Source: Pseudooceanicola lipolyticus (GTDB taxonomy: Bacteria > Pseudomonadota > Alphaproteobacteria > Rhodobacterales > Rhodobacteraceae). Taken from it: a stretch of 58,014 nucleotides of DNA. Positions 20,777 through 29,738 of this stretch are shown here, in pieces. The translations under genes were made by a program, and so were the position numbers. The stretch covers positions 1-58,014 of the forward strand of contig NZ_PGTB01000014.1 in the NCBI RefSeq assembly GCF_002786325.1. The letters run 5' to 3'. The notes below the pieces were generated by a model, which did no database searches, had not been told where the DNA came from, and worked only from the letters and a program-made list of their open reading frames with translations. Numbering within the stretch: position 1 is the stretch's first letter; every line of letters starts with the position of its first letter.

Positions 20777-21475
20777 ATGTCGGAAGAAGACGAGATCATC
20801 CTGTCGGAACTGGACGACGAGGAACTGGTCCAGCAAATGTTCGACGACCTCTATGACGGTCTCAAGGAAGAGATCGAAGAGGGCGTGAACATCCTGCTGG
20901 AACGCGGCTGGGCGCCCTACGACGTGCTGACCAAGGCGCTGGTCGGCGGCATGACCATCGTCGGCCAGGATTTCCGCGACGGCATTCTCTTCGTGCCCGA
21001 AGTGCTGCTGGCCGCCAATGCAATGAAGGCCGGCATGGCCATTCTCAAGCCGCTGCTGGCCGAAACCGGCGCGCCGCGCGTCGGCAAGATGGTGATCGGC
21101 ACCGTCAAGGGCGACATCCACGACATCGGCAAGAACCTGGTCTCGATGATGATGGAGGGGGCCGGTTTCGAGATTGTCGACCTGGGCATCAACAACCCGG
21201 TGGAAAACTACCTCGAGGCGCTGAAGCGCGAAGATGCCGACATCCTCGGCATGTCCGCCCTGCTGACCACCACCATGCCCTACATGAAGGTGGTGATCGA
21301 CACGATGGTCGAAATGGGCATCCGCGATGACTATATCGTGCTGGTGGGCGGCGCGCCGCTGAACGAGGAATTCGGCCGCGCTATCGGCGCCGATGCCTAT
21401 TGCCGCGATGCCGCGGTGGCGGTGGAGACGGCGAAAAGCTTTGTCGCCCGCAAGCACAACCAGATGAGCGCCTGA
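20777..21475 (+). CDS. Corrinoid (B12-binding) methyltransferase protein, MtbC/MtmC-like
   Basis: This 232-residue corrinoid carrier for methyl transfer has an N-terminal helical cap domain (about 15-95, with the NAMKAGMAIL segment) and a Rossmann-type B12 domain. The lower axial ligand His115 lies in GDIHDIGKN, and a GGAPL motif follows near residue 196. Such proteins shuttle a methyl group between a substrate-specific methyltransferase (MttB/MtbB type) and an acceptor. No MttB homologue is in the window, so the donor is unknown. The linked bmt and DUF1638 suggest a role in methylated amine or betaine use. It is followed by DUF1638 after 35 bases. Confidence 0.9.
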   Translation: MSEEDEIILSELDDEELVQQMFDDLYDGLKEEIEEGVNILLERGWAPYDVLTKALVGGMTIVGQDFRDGILFVPEVLLAANAMKAGMAILKPLLAETGAPRVGKMVIGTVKGDIHDIGKNLVSMMMEGAGFEIVDLGINNPVENYLEALKREDADILGMSALLTTTMPYMKVVIDTMVEMGIRDDYIVLVGGAPLNEEFGRAIGADAYCRDAAVAVETAKSFVARKHNQMSA

Positions 21476-21510
21476 CCCGGGCCGTCCGGCAGGCGCCGAG
21501 CGGTGGGCCG

Positions 21511-22155
21511 ATGACCCTGCCCGACGACGACCTTCTGACCGAACGCGGCCTGGCCCCGGCCGGCCGGGGCCGGGTGTTGCTGATCGCCTGCGGTGCGCTG
21601 GCGCGCGAGATCCTGCTGTTGAAGGCGCGCGGCGGCTGGGAGCATCTGGACCTGACCTGCCTGCCGGCGATCCTGCACAACCACCCGGAAAAGATCACCG
21701 CCGCGGTGCGGGCGGCGGTGGAGAAACACCGCCAGGCCTATCGCGCCATCTATGTCGCCTATGCCGATTGCGGCACCGGCGGCCAGTTGCAGGCCGCCTG
21801 CGCCGCGCTGGGGGTCGAGATGGTCGCAGGCCCGCATTGCTATTCCTTCTTCGAGGGAAATCAACGCTTTGCCGAGCATGGCGAAAGTGAAATCACCGCC
21901 TTTTACCTGACCGATTTCCTAGCCCGGCAGTTCGACGCCTTTGTCTGGACGCCGCTGGGGCTGGACCGTCATCCAGAGCTGGCGGCAATGTATTTCGGCA
22001 ACTACGACAAGCTGGTCTACCTGGCCCAGACCGAGGATGCGGCGCTGACCGCCAAGGCGCAGGACTGCGCCCGCCGGCTGGGCCTGGATTTCGAACGCCG
22101 CCTGACCGGCTATGGCGATCTGGCCGGATTCGTCGAGCGCGCGGCGCGGGCCTGA
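21511..22155 (+). CDS. DUF1638 domain protein
   Basis: This 214-residue protein of unknown function recurs next to corrinoid proteins. Visible conserved parts are LLIACGALAREIL near the N-terminus, the Cys-containing VAYADCGTGGQL, AGPHCYSFFEGN, and a C-terminal helix. The conserved Cys and His residues suggest metal or cofactor binding, which is inference. It is co-directional with the corrinoid gene, and its stop is immediately followed by the stop codon of convergent sufE. Confidence 0.85.
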   Translation: MTLPDDDLLTERGLAPAGRGRVLLIACGALAREILLLKARGGWEHLDLTCLPAILHNHPEKITAAVRAAVEKHRQAYRAIYVAYADCGTGGQLQAACAALGVEMVAGPHCYSFFEGNQRFAEHGESEITAFYLTDFLARQFDAFVWTPLGLDRHPELAAMYFGNYDKLVYLAQTEDAALTAKAQDCARRLGLDFERRLTGYGDLAGFVERAARA

Positions 22156-22566
22156 TCAGGCCGCCTCGGCGGCGACATCGGAAATCCGCCGGATCATCGC
22201 CCGCAGCCCGTTCGAGCGCTGCGCCGACAGGTGATCGTTCAGGCCCAGACGCGCCAATTCGCCCTGGGCATCGACCTTGGGCACCTCGGCGACCGGCAGG
22301 TCGTTATACAGCGCACGCAGCACCGCGATCAGCCCGCGCACGATCATCGCGTCGCTTTCGCCGTCAAAGCGGAACCGGCCCGCCTCGATCTGCGGGTGCA
22401 GCCAGACCTGGCTGGCGCAGCCGTTTACCTTGGTGGCGGGCACCTTCAGCGCGTCGGGCAGCGGCTCCATCGCCTTGCCCTTTTCGATGACATAGCGATA
22501 GCGGTCTTCCCAGTCCTCCAGGAACTCGAAATCCTCGACAATTTCTTCGAAGGCGGCGCTGGCCAT
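22156..22566 (-). CDS. sufE: SufE family cysteine desulfuration protein
   Basis: This 136-residue sulfur acceptor enhances the cysteine desulfurase SufS in iron-sulfur cluster assembly. The persulfide-carrying Cys50 lies in KVNGCASQVW. It is convergent with the DUF1638 gene with no intergenic space. It is not linked to other suf genes in the window, as is common for roseobacter sufE. Confidence 0.95.
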   Translation of the reverse strand: MASAAFEEIVEDFEFLEDWEDRYRYVIEKGKAMEPLPDALKVPATKVNGCASQVWLHPQIEAGRFRFDGESDAMIVRGLIAVLRALYNDLPVAEVPKVDAQGELARLGLNDHLSAQRSNGLRAMIRRISDVAAEAA

Positions 22567-22697
22567 GCCGGTATCCTCGGAACTTCTCTGGCCTTGACCT
22601 ATGTCGCCCCTCCCCGCCTGTCCAGCCCCGCTTGCCGCTTTTCAAGGCCGGTTCGATACGGTAACCCCGAGGAAACAAAAACAGGACCCGGCCTGCC

Positions 22698-23213
22698 ATG
22701 CGCAAATCCATTTCCCTGATCCTGATCGCCAGCCTGATCACCGCAAGCTGCGGCTGGCGCGATTCGCGGGTCAATCCGCGCAACTGGTTCGGCAACAGCC
22801 GCGACGTGCCGGTCGAAGTGGTCGATGCCGAGGCCAACCCGCTGATCCCGCGGCAGCGCCGTGGCGCCCTGGCGCGCGAGGAGCGCCCCGATGCCAGCGT
22901 GCCGATCGCAAGCGTGATCGAACTGAATGTCGAGCCCACCACCTCGGGCGCAATTGTGCATGCCACCGGCATTGCCGAGCGGCAGGGTGCTTTCCAGGCG
23001 CGGCTGGTGCCCGACAATCCCGAGCTGGAGCCCACCGACGGGGTGCTCAGCTTTTCCTTCCGGGTGCTCTATCCCAATCAGGCGACACCGGTGGGCAGCG
23101 AGTTTTCCCGCACCATCCATGAGGCTTACAGCCTGACGCTGGATGAACTGGCGCGGATCCGGGTGATCCGGGTGGTCGCCGCCGGCAACGCGCGAGAGAC
23201 CCGCCGCCGCTGA
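22698..23213 (+). CDS. Conserved hypothetical lipoprotein
   Basis: This 171-residue protein has a lipoprotein signal peptide: a basic start (MRKS), a hydrophobic stretch, and a lipobox ending ITAS before Cys19. It is therefore probably attached to the inner or outer membrane. The mature part is Arg-rich early and then predicted mainly beta. No known domain is recognised. It is flanked by divergent sufE and convergent rnd, so it is probably a single-gene unit. Confidence 0.8.
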   Translation: MRKSISLILIASLITASCGWRDSRVNPRNWFGNSRDVPVEVVDAEANPLIPRQRRGALAREERPDASVPIASVIELNVEPTTSGAIVHATGIAERQGAFQARLVPDNPELEPTDGVLSFSFRVLYPNQATPVGSEFSRTIHEAYSLTLDELARIRVIRVVAAGNARETRRR

Positions 23214-23251
23214 GTTGCGCCCCGGACCCGAACCCGGGTCCGGGTCCCCCG

Positions 23252-24409
23252 CTACAGCCCGACCGTGACCACCGACGAGCCGTTGGCCGCAAGTGCGATC
23301 TTGCCGTCGCAGAGTTTCAGCGCGTCGTCGCCGAACACCTCGCGGCGCCAGCCGCTCAGCGCCGGCAGGTCGCGTTCGCCCGCGGCAATCGCATCGAGAT
23401 CGGCGCTGGAGGCGATCAGCCGCGGCGCCACGTCCGAGCTTTCGGCCTTGGCCTTCAGCAGCACCCGCAGCAGATCGGCCAGCGCCGGGTTCACCTGCAA
23501 CCGCTCGCGGCTGCGGTCGGGTTTCGGCAACTCGTCGGGCGGGCAGTTCAGCCCACGCTCGACCGCCGCCAGGATGCCATCGGCAATCGGCCCGCGCCGC
23601 GCCTCGCGCAGCAACAGCCGCAACCCGCCCAGGTCGGCGGGCTGGCGCGGTTTGGCCGAGGCCAGTTCCAGCAGCGCGTCATCCTTGTAAACCCGGCTGC
23701 GCGGCACGTTGGCCTCTTGTGCGTGGCTTTCGCGGAAGGCCGCCAGTTCCCGCACCACCGCCAGGAAGCGCGGCGAATTGGTGCGCGTCTTGACCCGCTG
23801 CCAGGCCTCGTGCGGCAGCACGCTGTAAGTGGCGGGATTGGTCAGCGTCTGCAGCTCTTCCTCGACCCAGCGTTTGCGGTTGGACTTTTCCAACTCGGCA
23901 TTCAGGTATTCGTAGATCTTGCGCAGATGGGTGACATCGGCCAGCGCATAGGCTTTCTGTGCCTCCGACAGCGGCCGGCGCGACCAGTCGGTGAACCGCG
24001 AGGTCTTGTCGACCGAGGCGCGGGCGATCTTGCGCACCAGGGTTTCATAGCCCACCTGCTCACCAAAGCCGCAGACCATCGCCGCCACCTGGGTGTCGAA
24101 CAGCGGCTCGGGGAACACCTGGGCATCGACCCAGAAGATTTCCAGATCCTGCCGCGCGGCATGGAACACCTTCACCACGTCGCGGTTGCGGAACAGCTGA
24201 TACAGCGGGTCCAGCGACAGCTCGCCCGCCAGCGGATCGACCAGCACCGCGTTGTCATCGCCCTCGCCCGGCAAGGCCAGCTGCACCAGGCAGAGTTTCG
24301 AATAATAGGTCCGTTCGCGCAGAAATTCGGTATCGACGGTCACATAGGGGGCCTCGGCCGCCGCGGCGCAGAATGCCGCCAGCTCGTCCGTCGTCGTCAA
24401 AGTTTTCAT
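23252..24409 (-). CDS. rnd: Ribonuclease D
   Basis: This 385-residue 3'-5' exoribonuclease matures tRNA and other stable RNA. The DEDDy exonuclease motifs are present: VDTEFLRERTYY (Exo I), KVFHAARQDLEIFW (Exo II), and YALADVTHLRKIYEY (Exo III with the Tyr variant). An HRDC domain follows (about 200-290). The ATG at 24409 (MKTLTTTDEL) matches homologues; the longer upstream frame is rejected. Confidence 0.96.
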   Translation of the reverse strand: MKTLTTTDELAAFCAAAAEAPYVTVDTEFLRERTYYSKLCLVQLALPGEGDDNAVLVDPLAGELSLDPLYQLFRNRDVVKVFHAARQDLEIFWVDAQVFPEPLFDTQVAAMVCGFGEQVGYETLVRKIARASVDKTSRFTDWSRRPLSEAQKAYALADVTHLRKIYEYLNAELEKSNRKRWVEEELQTLTNPATYSVLPHEAWQRVKTRTNSPRFLAVVRELAAFRESHAQEANVPRSRVYKDDALLELASAKPRQPADLGGLRLLLREARRGPIADGILAAVERGLNCPPDELPKPDRSRERLQVNPALADLLRVLLKAKAESSDVAPRLIASSADLDAIAAGERDLPALSGWRREVFGDDALKLCDGKIALAANGSSVVTVGL

Positions 24410-24571
24410 TCGGGTTCTGGCCTGTCGTTTCTTGCTGTCGCGCCGCGTTATCCGGGCAAGGTTACTGCAATCGCGCCCGGTAGGAAAGCGGGCGCCCGGC
24501 ACTCTTTGGTTTGACCGGTGTGGCCCGCGGCGCGAGGTGTCGGCGCGGTGTGGCGCCAAAGGCCCGACGCG

Positions 24572-25171
24572 TCAGACCAGGTCCAGCATCTCGCGCTGAC
24601 CCAGGGCAAAGCGTTTCAGCACCGCCGGGTACAGCCGGTGTTCCTGTTCCAGCACCCGCGCGGCCAGCGTCTCGGGGGTGTCGCCGGCCCGCACCGGCAC
24701 CCGTGCCTGGCCCAGGATCGGGCCGTCATCCAATCGCGCGGTCACCTCGTGCACGGTGCAGCCATGTTCGGCATCGCCGGCCTCCAACGCGCGGGCATGG
24801 GTGTGCAGCCCCTTGTATTTCGGCAAAAGCGACGGGTGGATGTTCAGCATCCGCCCCTGCCAATGCGACACGAACCCATCGGTCAGCACCCGCATGAAGC
24901 CGGCCAGGCACAGGATGTCGGGCTGCGCCGCCAGCAGCGGTTTGATCAACTCGGCCTCGAATGCCGCGCGGTCGCCCTTGAACGGCCGGTGATCCACCGC
25001 CGCCGTTGCCACGCCGCGCGCGGCGGCGCGCGCCAGCCCCGAGGCCCCGGGATTGTTCGACAGCACCAGGCAGGGTTCGGCCGGATGATCGGCGGCCTGC
25101 ATGCTGTCGACCAGCGCCAGCATGTTCGACCCGCCGCCCGAGATCAGGATCGCGACGCGCTTGCGGCTCAC
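24572..25171 (-). CDS. purN: Phosphoribosylglycinamide formyltransferase
   Basis: This 199-residue GAR transformylase uses 10-formyl-tetrahydrofolate in purine synthesis. It has the phosphate-binding ISGGGSNM, catalytic Asn110 and His112 in [12 protein letters not shown], and catalytic Asp148 in ARLDDGP. Its start overlaps the purM stop by four bases (ATGA), so purM-purN is one translationally coupled unit. Confidence 0.97.
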   Translation of the reverse strand: MSRKRVAILISGGGSNMLALVDSMQAADHPAEPCLVLSNNPGASGLARAAARGVATAAVDHRPFKGDRAAFEAELIKPLLAAQPDILCLAGFMRVLTDGFVSHWQGRMLNIHPSLLPKYKGLHTHARALEAGDAEHGCTVHEVTARLDDGPILGQARVPVRAGDTPETLAARVLEQEHRLYPAVLKRFALGQREMLDLV

Positions 25172-26217
25172 GCGACCTGCCCGTCATAGCGGACGCCTGT
25201 CCCGGCCTCGACCTCGCCGATGCGACAGACGGTTTCGCCCGCCTCGGTCAACAGCGCGGTCAGCGCGTCGGCGCGGTCCGGCGCGCAGACCACGATCATG
25301 CCGATGCCGCAATTGAAGGTCTTCAGCAATTCCGCCTGCGCCATGCCGCCGGTCTCGGCCAGCCAGCGGAACACCGGTGGCAATTCCCAGGACGCCAGGT
25401 CGATCCGTGCGCCCAGCCCCTCGGGCAGCACCCGCGGCAGGTTCTCGGTCAGCCCGCCGCCGGTGATATGGGCCAGCGCATGTACGCCCCCCGCCTTCAC
25501 CGCCTTCAGCACCGGGCGGACATACAGCCGCGTCGGCGCCAGCAGCGCCGCGCCCAGCGACCCGCCGCCAAACGGGCTGTCGGCCTCCCAGCCCAGCCCC
25601 GAGGTCTCGACCAGCCGGCGCACCAGCGAATAGCCGTTGGAATGCACCCCGTTGCTGGTCAGCCCCAGCAGCACGTCGCCCGCGGCCACCCCGGCGGGCA
25701 GTTCGCTGCCACGTTCCATCGCGCCGACGGCAAAGCCCGCCAGGTCGAAATCGCCGGCCGGGTACATGCCCGGCATCTCGGCGGTTTCGCCGCCGATTAG
25801 CGCACAGCCGGATTCGGCGCAGCCGGTGGCAATGCCCTCGATCACCCGCGCGGCGCTGTCGATATCCAGCTTGCCGGTGGCGAAATAGTCCAGGAAGAAC
25901 AGCGGCTCGGCCCCCTGGCAGACCAGGTCGTTCACGCACATGGCAACCAGGTCGATGCCGACGCCATCCACATGACCGGTATCGATGGCGATGCGCAGCT
26001 TGGTGCCCACGCCATCGGTTGCCGCCACCAGCACCGGGTCGGCAAATCCCGCCGCCTTCAGGTCGAACAGCGCGCCGAACCCGCCCAGCCCGCTCATCGT
26101 GCCGGGGCGCTGGGTGCGCGCCGCTGCCGGCTTGATCCGGTCCACCAGCGCGTTGCCCGCGTCGATATCGACTCCGGCCTCAGCATAGGTCATGCCGTTC
26201 TTGCGCGCGTCGCTCAT
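25168..26217 (-). CDS. purM: Phosphoribosylformylglycinamidine cyclo-ligase
   Basis: This 349-residue AIR synthetase closes the imidazole ring in purine synthesis. The N-terminal [14 protein letters not shown] motif, the ATP-binding [10 protein letters not shown] segment, and the [12 protein letters not shown] motif are conserved. It is first in the purM-purN unit and ends within the purN start codon region (ATGA overlap). Confidence 0.97.
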   Translation of the reverse strand: MSDARKNGMTYAEAGVDIDAGNALVDRIKPAAARTQRPGTMSGLGGFGALFDLKAAGFADPVLVAATDGVGTKLRIAIDTGHVDGVGIDLVAMCVNDLVCQGAEPLFFLDYFATGKLDIDSAARVIEGIATGCAESGCALIGGETAEMPGMYPAGDFDLAGFAVGAMERGSELPAGVAAGDVLLGLTSNGVHSNGYSLVRRLVETSGLGWEADSPFGGGSLGAALLAPTRLYVRPVLKAVKAGGVHALAHITGGGLTENLPRVLPEGLGARIDLASWELPPVFRWLAETGGMAQAELLKTFNCGIGMIVVCAPDRADALTALLTEAGETVCRIGEVEAGTGVRYDGQVA

Positions 26218-26342
26218 ATCTGCCTCCGATCCGTGCCCGCCCCCGATAGAGCAGGTCGCAGGCGGAGTCCACGCCCCGGAACACGCGGCCCGCGCATCGC
26301 GCTTGACCGCCCGCGCGCGCTTGCGTAGTCAGAGCGCCGGGC

Positions 26343-26419
26343 GGGCCTGTAGCTCAATTGGTTAGAGCAGAGCGCTCATAACGCTTTGGTTGCGGGTTCA
26401 AGTCCTGCCGGGCCTACCA
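26343..26419 (+). tRNA. tRNA with CAU anticodon, probably Ile2 (else elongator Met)
   Basis: A 77-base cloverleaf has a seven-base acceptor stem (GGGCCTG with CGGGCCT, starting with a G-U pair), a D arm AGCTCAATTGGTTAGAGC, anticodon loop CTCATAA, a T arm with GGTTCAAGTCC, and an encoded 3' CCA. The C4-G69 and C5-G68 acceptor pairs resemble E. coli tRNA-Ile2, whose CAU is modified to lysidine. Elongator tRNA-Met also has CAU, and the two cannot be told apart safely by eye. Confidence 0.9.
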
Positions 26420-26601
26420 GACTAACCCTTCCCATGACGCAGACAGTCAAAGTGCGCAATCTTTGGTTGATCGTGATTCTACCCCAAGACAATAATAGAA
26501 TTTTACATGTGAATATTTAGCCCCGCATCCCAGTGAATTCAGTAGATCACTTCGACAGAATCGCGATAATCTCATTTCTGGGAAGTTAATGGGGACCAAT
26601 C

Positions 26602-27492
26602 ATGAAAGCCTTTTGGGCTATTTCCTTTATCTGCGCCACTACGAACGTAAACGCAGCAACACTTCACTTCGACGACCTGAAAAAGCAGTACATCGAAGCC
26701 TTTCCCACTGATAGGTCTGATGAGTGGCCCGAAGGCTGGAATTGGCAGTACAGAGAAAACGGCTACTCTGTCACACCATCTTTGTCTCATCCAGAATACG
26801 CGCAGTTCTATGACGAAGATGGCTCCCTGGTTCTCTTCGCATTTACCTACGGGACCAGCGAGAATTTCAAAGCAGCAAAGTTCGAACGAGACGACGGCGC
26901 AAGTTTTTCATTGCAAGAGTTCGATTTGGAGCTCTCAAACTCCCAAGATTTTACATACTACCGTTATCCGCGCGTCGGCAACGACCCTTATTCAGATCCT
27001 TCTCCGCAAACGCTTTACGGATTGTGGGACATGCTGTTTCTGGTAGGTGAGACTACAGATGGAAATACGGTATCCAGCACTATTTCAATCACATCCGTCA
27101 CGCAAAAACAACTCAGGACCCAGGTCAGCGATGCCGATCTCGGATACAAGTTCAACGACTTGAAATCGCTGACCTTCTACATGCCTGATAGCAATAACCC
27201 GACTTGGAGCTCTGACACCTGCCGTCCCGAGCATATTCAGGCTTTGTCTTTTGCTGCCCAGCTTGACCCCAATTCCTGCGATACCCCGACCAGTCCAATA
27301 AAATATCTAAACGGCAACCCCGCCTACTACGTCAATCATGACTATTCGGAAACGGCACAGGGCATCGCAAAAATCCACTCCGTCACGCTGGGCGCCCCGA
27401 TGCCAGTGCCGGTCCCGCTCCCTGCCGGTGGCGTGCTGCTGCTGGGGGCGCTCGGGGTACTCGGTGTGCGGCGGCGCCTCAACTCACGCTGA
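26602..27492 (+). CDS. Secreted VPLPA-CTERM surface-sorting protein
   Basis: This 296-residue exported protein has an N-terminal signal peptide (MKAFWAISFICATTNVNA) and a predicted beta-rich body without a known domain. The C-terminal sorting signal is PVPLPAGGVLLLGALGVLGV followed by Arg residues, the VPLPA-CTERM signal characteristic of Rhodobacteraceae. It should be processed by a rhombosortase/exosortase-like system and shown at the cell surface or exported with polysaccharide. The body is clearly AT-richer than its neighbours, while the sorting tail from about 27390 is very GC-rich. The last 14 bases overlap the convergent beta-helix gene. The 182 bases before it (26420-26601) are AT-rich and hold only its promoter region and a GGGGA site. 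Confidence 0.85.
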   Translation: MKAFWAISFICATTNVNAATLHFDDLKKQYIEAFPTDRSDEWPEGWNWQYRENGYSVTPSLSHPEYAQFYDEDGSLVLFAFTYGTSENFKAAKFERDDGASFSLQEFDLELSNSQDFTYYRYPRVGNDPYSDPSPQTLYGLWDMLFLVGETTDGNTVSSTISITSVTQKQLRTQVSDADLGYKFNDLKSLTFYMPDSNNPTWSSDTCRPEHIQALSFAAQLDPNSCDTPTSPIKYLNGNPAYYVNHDYSETAQGIAKIHSVTLGAPMPVPVPLPAGGVLLLGALGVLGVRRRLNSR

Positions 27493-29710
27493 TCCCCGCC
27501 GTCTCCGACCACAACCCATGGCCCGCCGCGTTCCAGAGCCGGGTCTGAACCTGCATCGCGCCGGCCGGGAGCGACACGCTGTCGCCCTCGGCCACATCGC
27601 CCAGCACGGTCCAGCTTCCGGCATGGCCGCTGGCGGAATAGCGCAGGTCGCGGCGGCTATAGGCGGTGCCGCCCTGTGCGACCTGCCTGGGCGACATCAG
27701 CGTGGGTTCGCGGATGCTGTCGATCCGCACCTGTCCGCCGCCCAGCGCGGTCAGCGCCGGCGCCTTGGCCTTCATCGGCACATGCGGCAGGTTGCGGAAC
27801 GCCCCGCCGGGGGTCAGCGCGCCGCGTCCGTTCAGGTCGGACCGGGGGGTCAGCGCCGCCTGCTGCGCCGCCGCCCCCTGCACCGCGCCCGGTCCGGTAA
27901 AGTCCGCATAGTCAAGCGGATAAGCGCTGTTGATCAGCTCCAACTCGAAGCTGGCGGCGTTGGGCTGGGGCGGTGAAATCTGATCGCCCAGGATCAGTTC
28001 CACGAACAAGCTGTCCTTGACCAAAACCTGGCCCGTCGCGTCATAGATGCGCAGCGCGGTATTGCCGCCGCCGAGGTTCGAATTGCACAGGATCTGCCGC
28101 TCGATCAGCACGCCGTCGGCGCCATCCTCCATCGAGATGCCGTGGGTATTGCCGCGCGGTGTCCACAGGTTCTCGACATAGCCGACATTCACCAGCTTCG
28201 ATTGCGCCAGCCCGGCCTGCACGTTGATGCCGCGATAGTGGCCGGGGGCAAAGCGGTTCTGGTAGAACAGCAGATTGCGCACCGCCGGGCGCGCACCCTC
28301 GGCGGAATTGAAGATCTGGGTGATATCGGGATGCGGCGAGGCGCTGTCGATCTCCTCGTATCGGCCGATGCAGCTGCCAAAATCGTTATAGGCCACCAGC
28401 GCGTCACCCTCGACATAATAGTCTTCGGGACAGCCCAGAATGCGCAGGCAATCGAAATACCAGCGTTCGACGGTATTGCCGATGACCTCCCAATTGTCGC
28501 TGGCATTCATGCCGTTGCACAGCTCGTAACAATCTTCGACATGGCAATATCGAATTTTATTCGAATGCGAATTGCGATTGCGAAAGCGGGTAAAGCGCAC
28601 CAGATGGAATCCGTAATTGGCATCCTTGGTGGTGTCGTTCAGATCGCCCGGAGTCGGCCCGGAGGCGCTGACAAATTCGACCGTGATATGCGAACAGCTT
28701 TCCTCGACCCCGCCATTCACGCCGCCGTCGAAAAACCAGCCGGGATAATTCTTGGTCATGTTGCCGGCGTTTTCCACCCGGATGTTGCGCCAGGTGACGT
28801 GATGGCACCCGGCCATGTCCTGCTGGGCGCTGTAAAATACCGGGGGGTTGTCCGGGTCCTGCGCCTGGATCGTCAGCGGATCACCGGTGAAATCCTTGAC
28901 TGGCGCGGCTTGCAGAAGGTGCCGCCAGCCCGCCGCGGCCGTGCAGGTCATGTCCGGAAGCAGGATGTTGCGGGCGCCATCGGAAATTGCCGCGTAGAAT
29001 TCGGCGGGCGTGGTGACAACGGTGCCGGCAGGCGCCGCCTGCGTGGTGATCGGTGTGGTGACCACATCGGAATATTGCGCCCCGTCGCGATGCACCACAT
29101 GAACAAAATAGCCGGTCTCGGCTGCCAGACCCGACGGCGCAAAAGCGGGCTGCGTCCCCGCCTGCGTGACCGCGACAGAGCCGCTGTAGACGCCGCCGCC
29201 GGCGGCCACCTCGGCCCCGGAATGTGCCGCCACCTGATCAACCAGGACAAATCCCGTCCCCTGCGCCGTATCGGTCGACCAAGGCACGTTCAGCGAGGTG
29301 ACATTGACGCCGATCTGGCCCACCGTGATCGCCGGATCCTGGGTGTTCGTCACGGTGACCTGCTTGAAATAAGAGGTCACGGAATAGCCGCCCGCAGCGT
29401 CGCGCAGGCGCAGCCAAACCTTGATCGCCACGCCGGTCGGCACCGCATGCGGGTTCACGAACAGCCCCGGCCCGGTGAGCGAGGTGGCCTCCCAGGGTTC
29501 GTTCACCGACCCGGCGCGCATGTCGACATCCAGGCCCTCGGGCAGATCGAAAATCTCGATCTCGAAATTGTTGTTGGCGGCGCTGTTGCGCACGGTCCAG
29601 GCCGCCGGGGAAAGTTCCGCCGGGCTGCCGGTCGCGGCGGTGGGCGGCGCCAGCGGGATACAGGTGCTGCCCAAAAAGGATTTGCCGAGAGTGTCACCGA
29701 GAATGCTCAT
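27479..29710 (-). CDS. Right-handed beta-helix (spike/fibre-like) protein
   Basis: This 743-residue protein has no signal peptide. The N-terminal part (about 1-220) contains beta-sandwich-like segments rich in Thr, Val and Gly. The central part (about 230-560) has repeated Asn/Ile-rich turns such as ITVEFVS, NKIRYCHVEDC, NWEVIGNTVERW and LLFYQNRF, which suggest a pectate-lyase-type parallel beta-helix. A beta-rich C-terminal domain follows. Such proteins occur as phage or gene-transfer-agent spikes that bind or cut capsule polysaccharide. It is last in a six-gene minus-strand cassette and 28 bases after the fibre-like gene. Enzymatic activity is unproven. Confidence 0.65.
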   Translation of the reverse strand: MSILGDTLGKSFLGSTCIPLAPPTAATGSPAELSPAAWTVRNSAANNNFEIEIFDLPEGLDVDMRAGSVNEPWEATSLTGPGLFVNPHAVPTGVAIKVWLRLRDAAGGYSVTSYFKQVTVTNTQDPAITVGQIGVNVTSLNVPWSTDTAQGTGFVLVDQVAAHSGAEVAAGGGVYSGSVAVTQAGTQPAFAPSGLAAETGYFVHVVHRDGAQYSDVVTTPITTQAAPAGTVVTTPAEFYAAISDGARNILLPDMTCTAAAGWRHLLQAAPVKDFTGDPLTIQAQDPDNPPVFYSAQQDMAGCHHVTWRNIRVENAGNMTKNYPGWFFDGGVNGGVEESCSHITVEFVSASGPTPGDLNDTTKDANYGFHLVRFTRFRNRNSHSNKIRYCHVEDCYELCNGMNASDNWEVIGNTVERWYFDCLRILGCPEDYYVEGDALVAYNDFGSCIGRYEEIDSASPHPDITQIFNSAEGARPAVRNLLFYQNRFAPGHYRGINVQAGLAQSKLVNVGYVENLWTPRGNTHGISMEDGADGVLIERQILCNSNLGGGNTALRIYDATGQVLVKDSLFVELILGDQISPPQPNAASFELELINSAYPLDYADFTGPGAVQGAAAQQAALTPRSDLNGRGALTPGGAFRNLPHVPMKAKAPALTALGGGQVRIDSIREPTLMSPRQVAQGGTAYSRRDLRYSASGHAGSWTVLGDVAEGDSVSLPAGAMQVQTRLWNAAGHGLWSETAGISVS

Positions 29711-29738
29711 GAGGGGCCTCGCAGGTGCTGAATTGGGG

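Noticed and set aside
26343-26601. tRNA-CAU as an integration site for the adjacent AT-rich gene
   Set aside because: No integrase, repeat of the tRNA 3' end, or second boundary is visible nearby.
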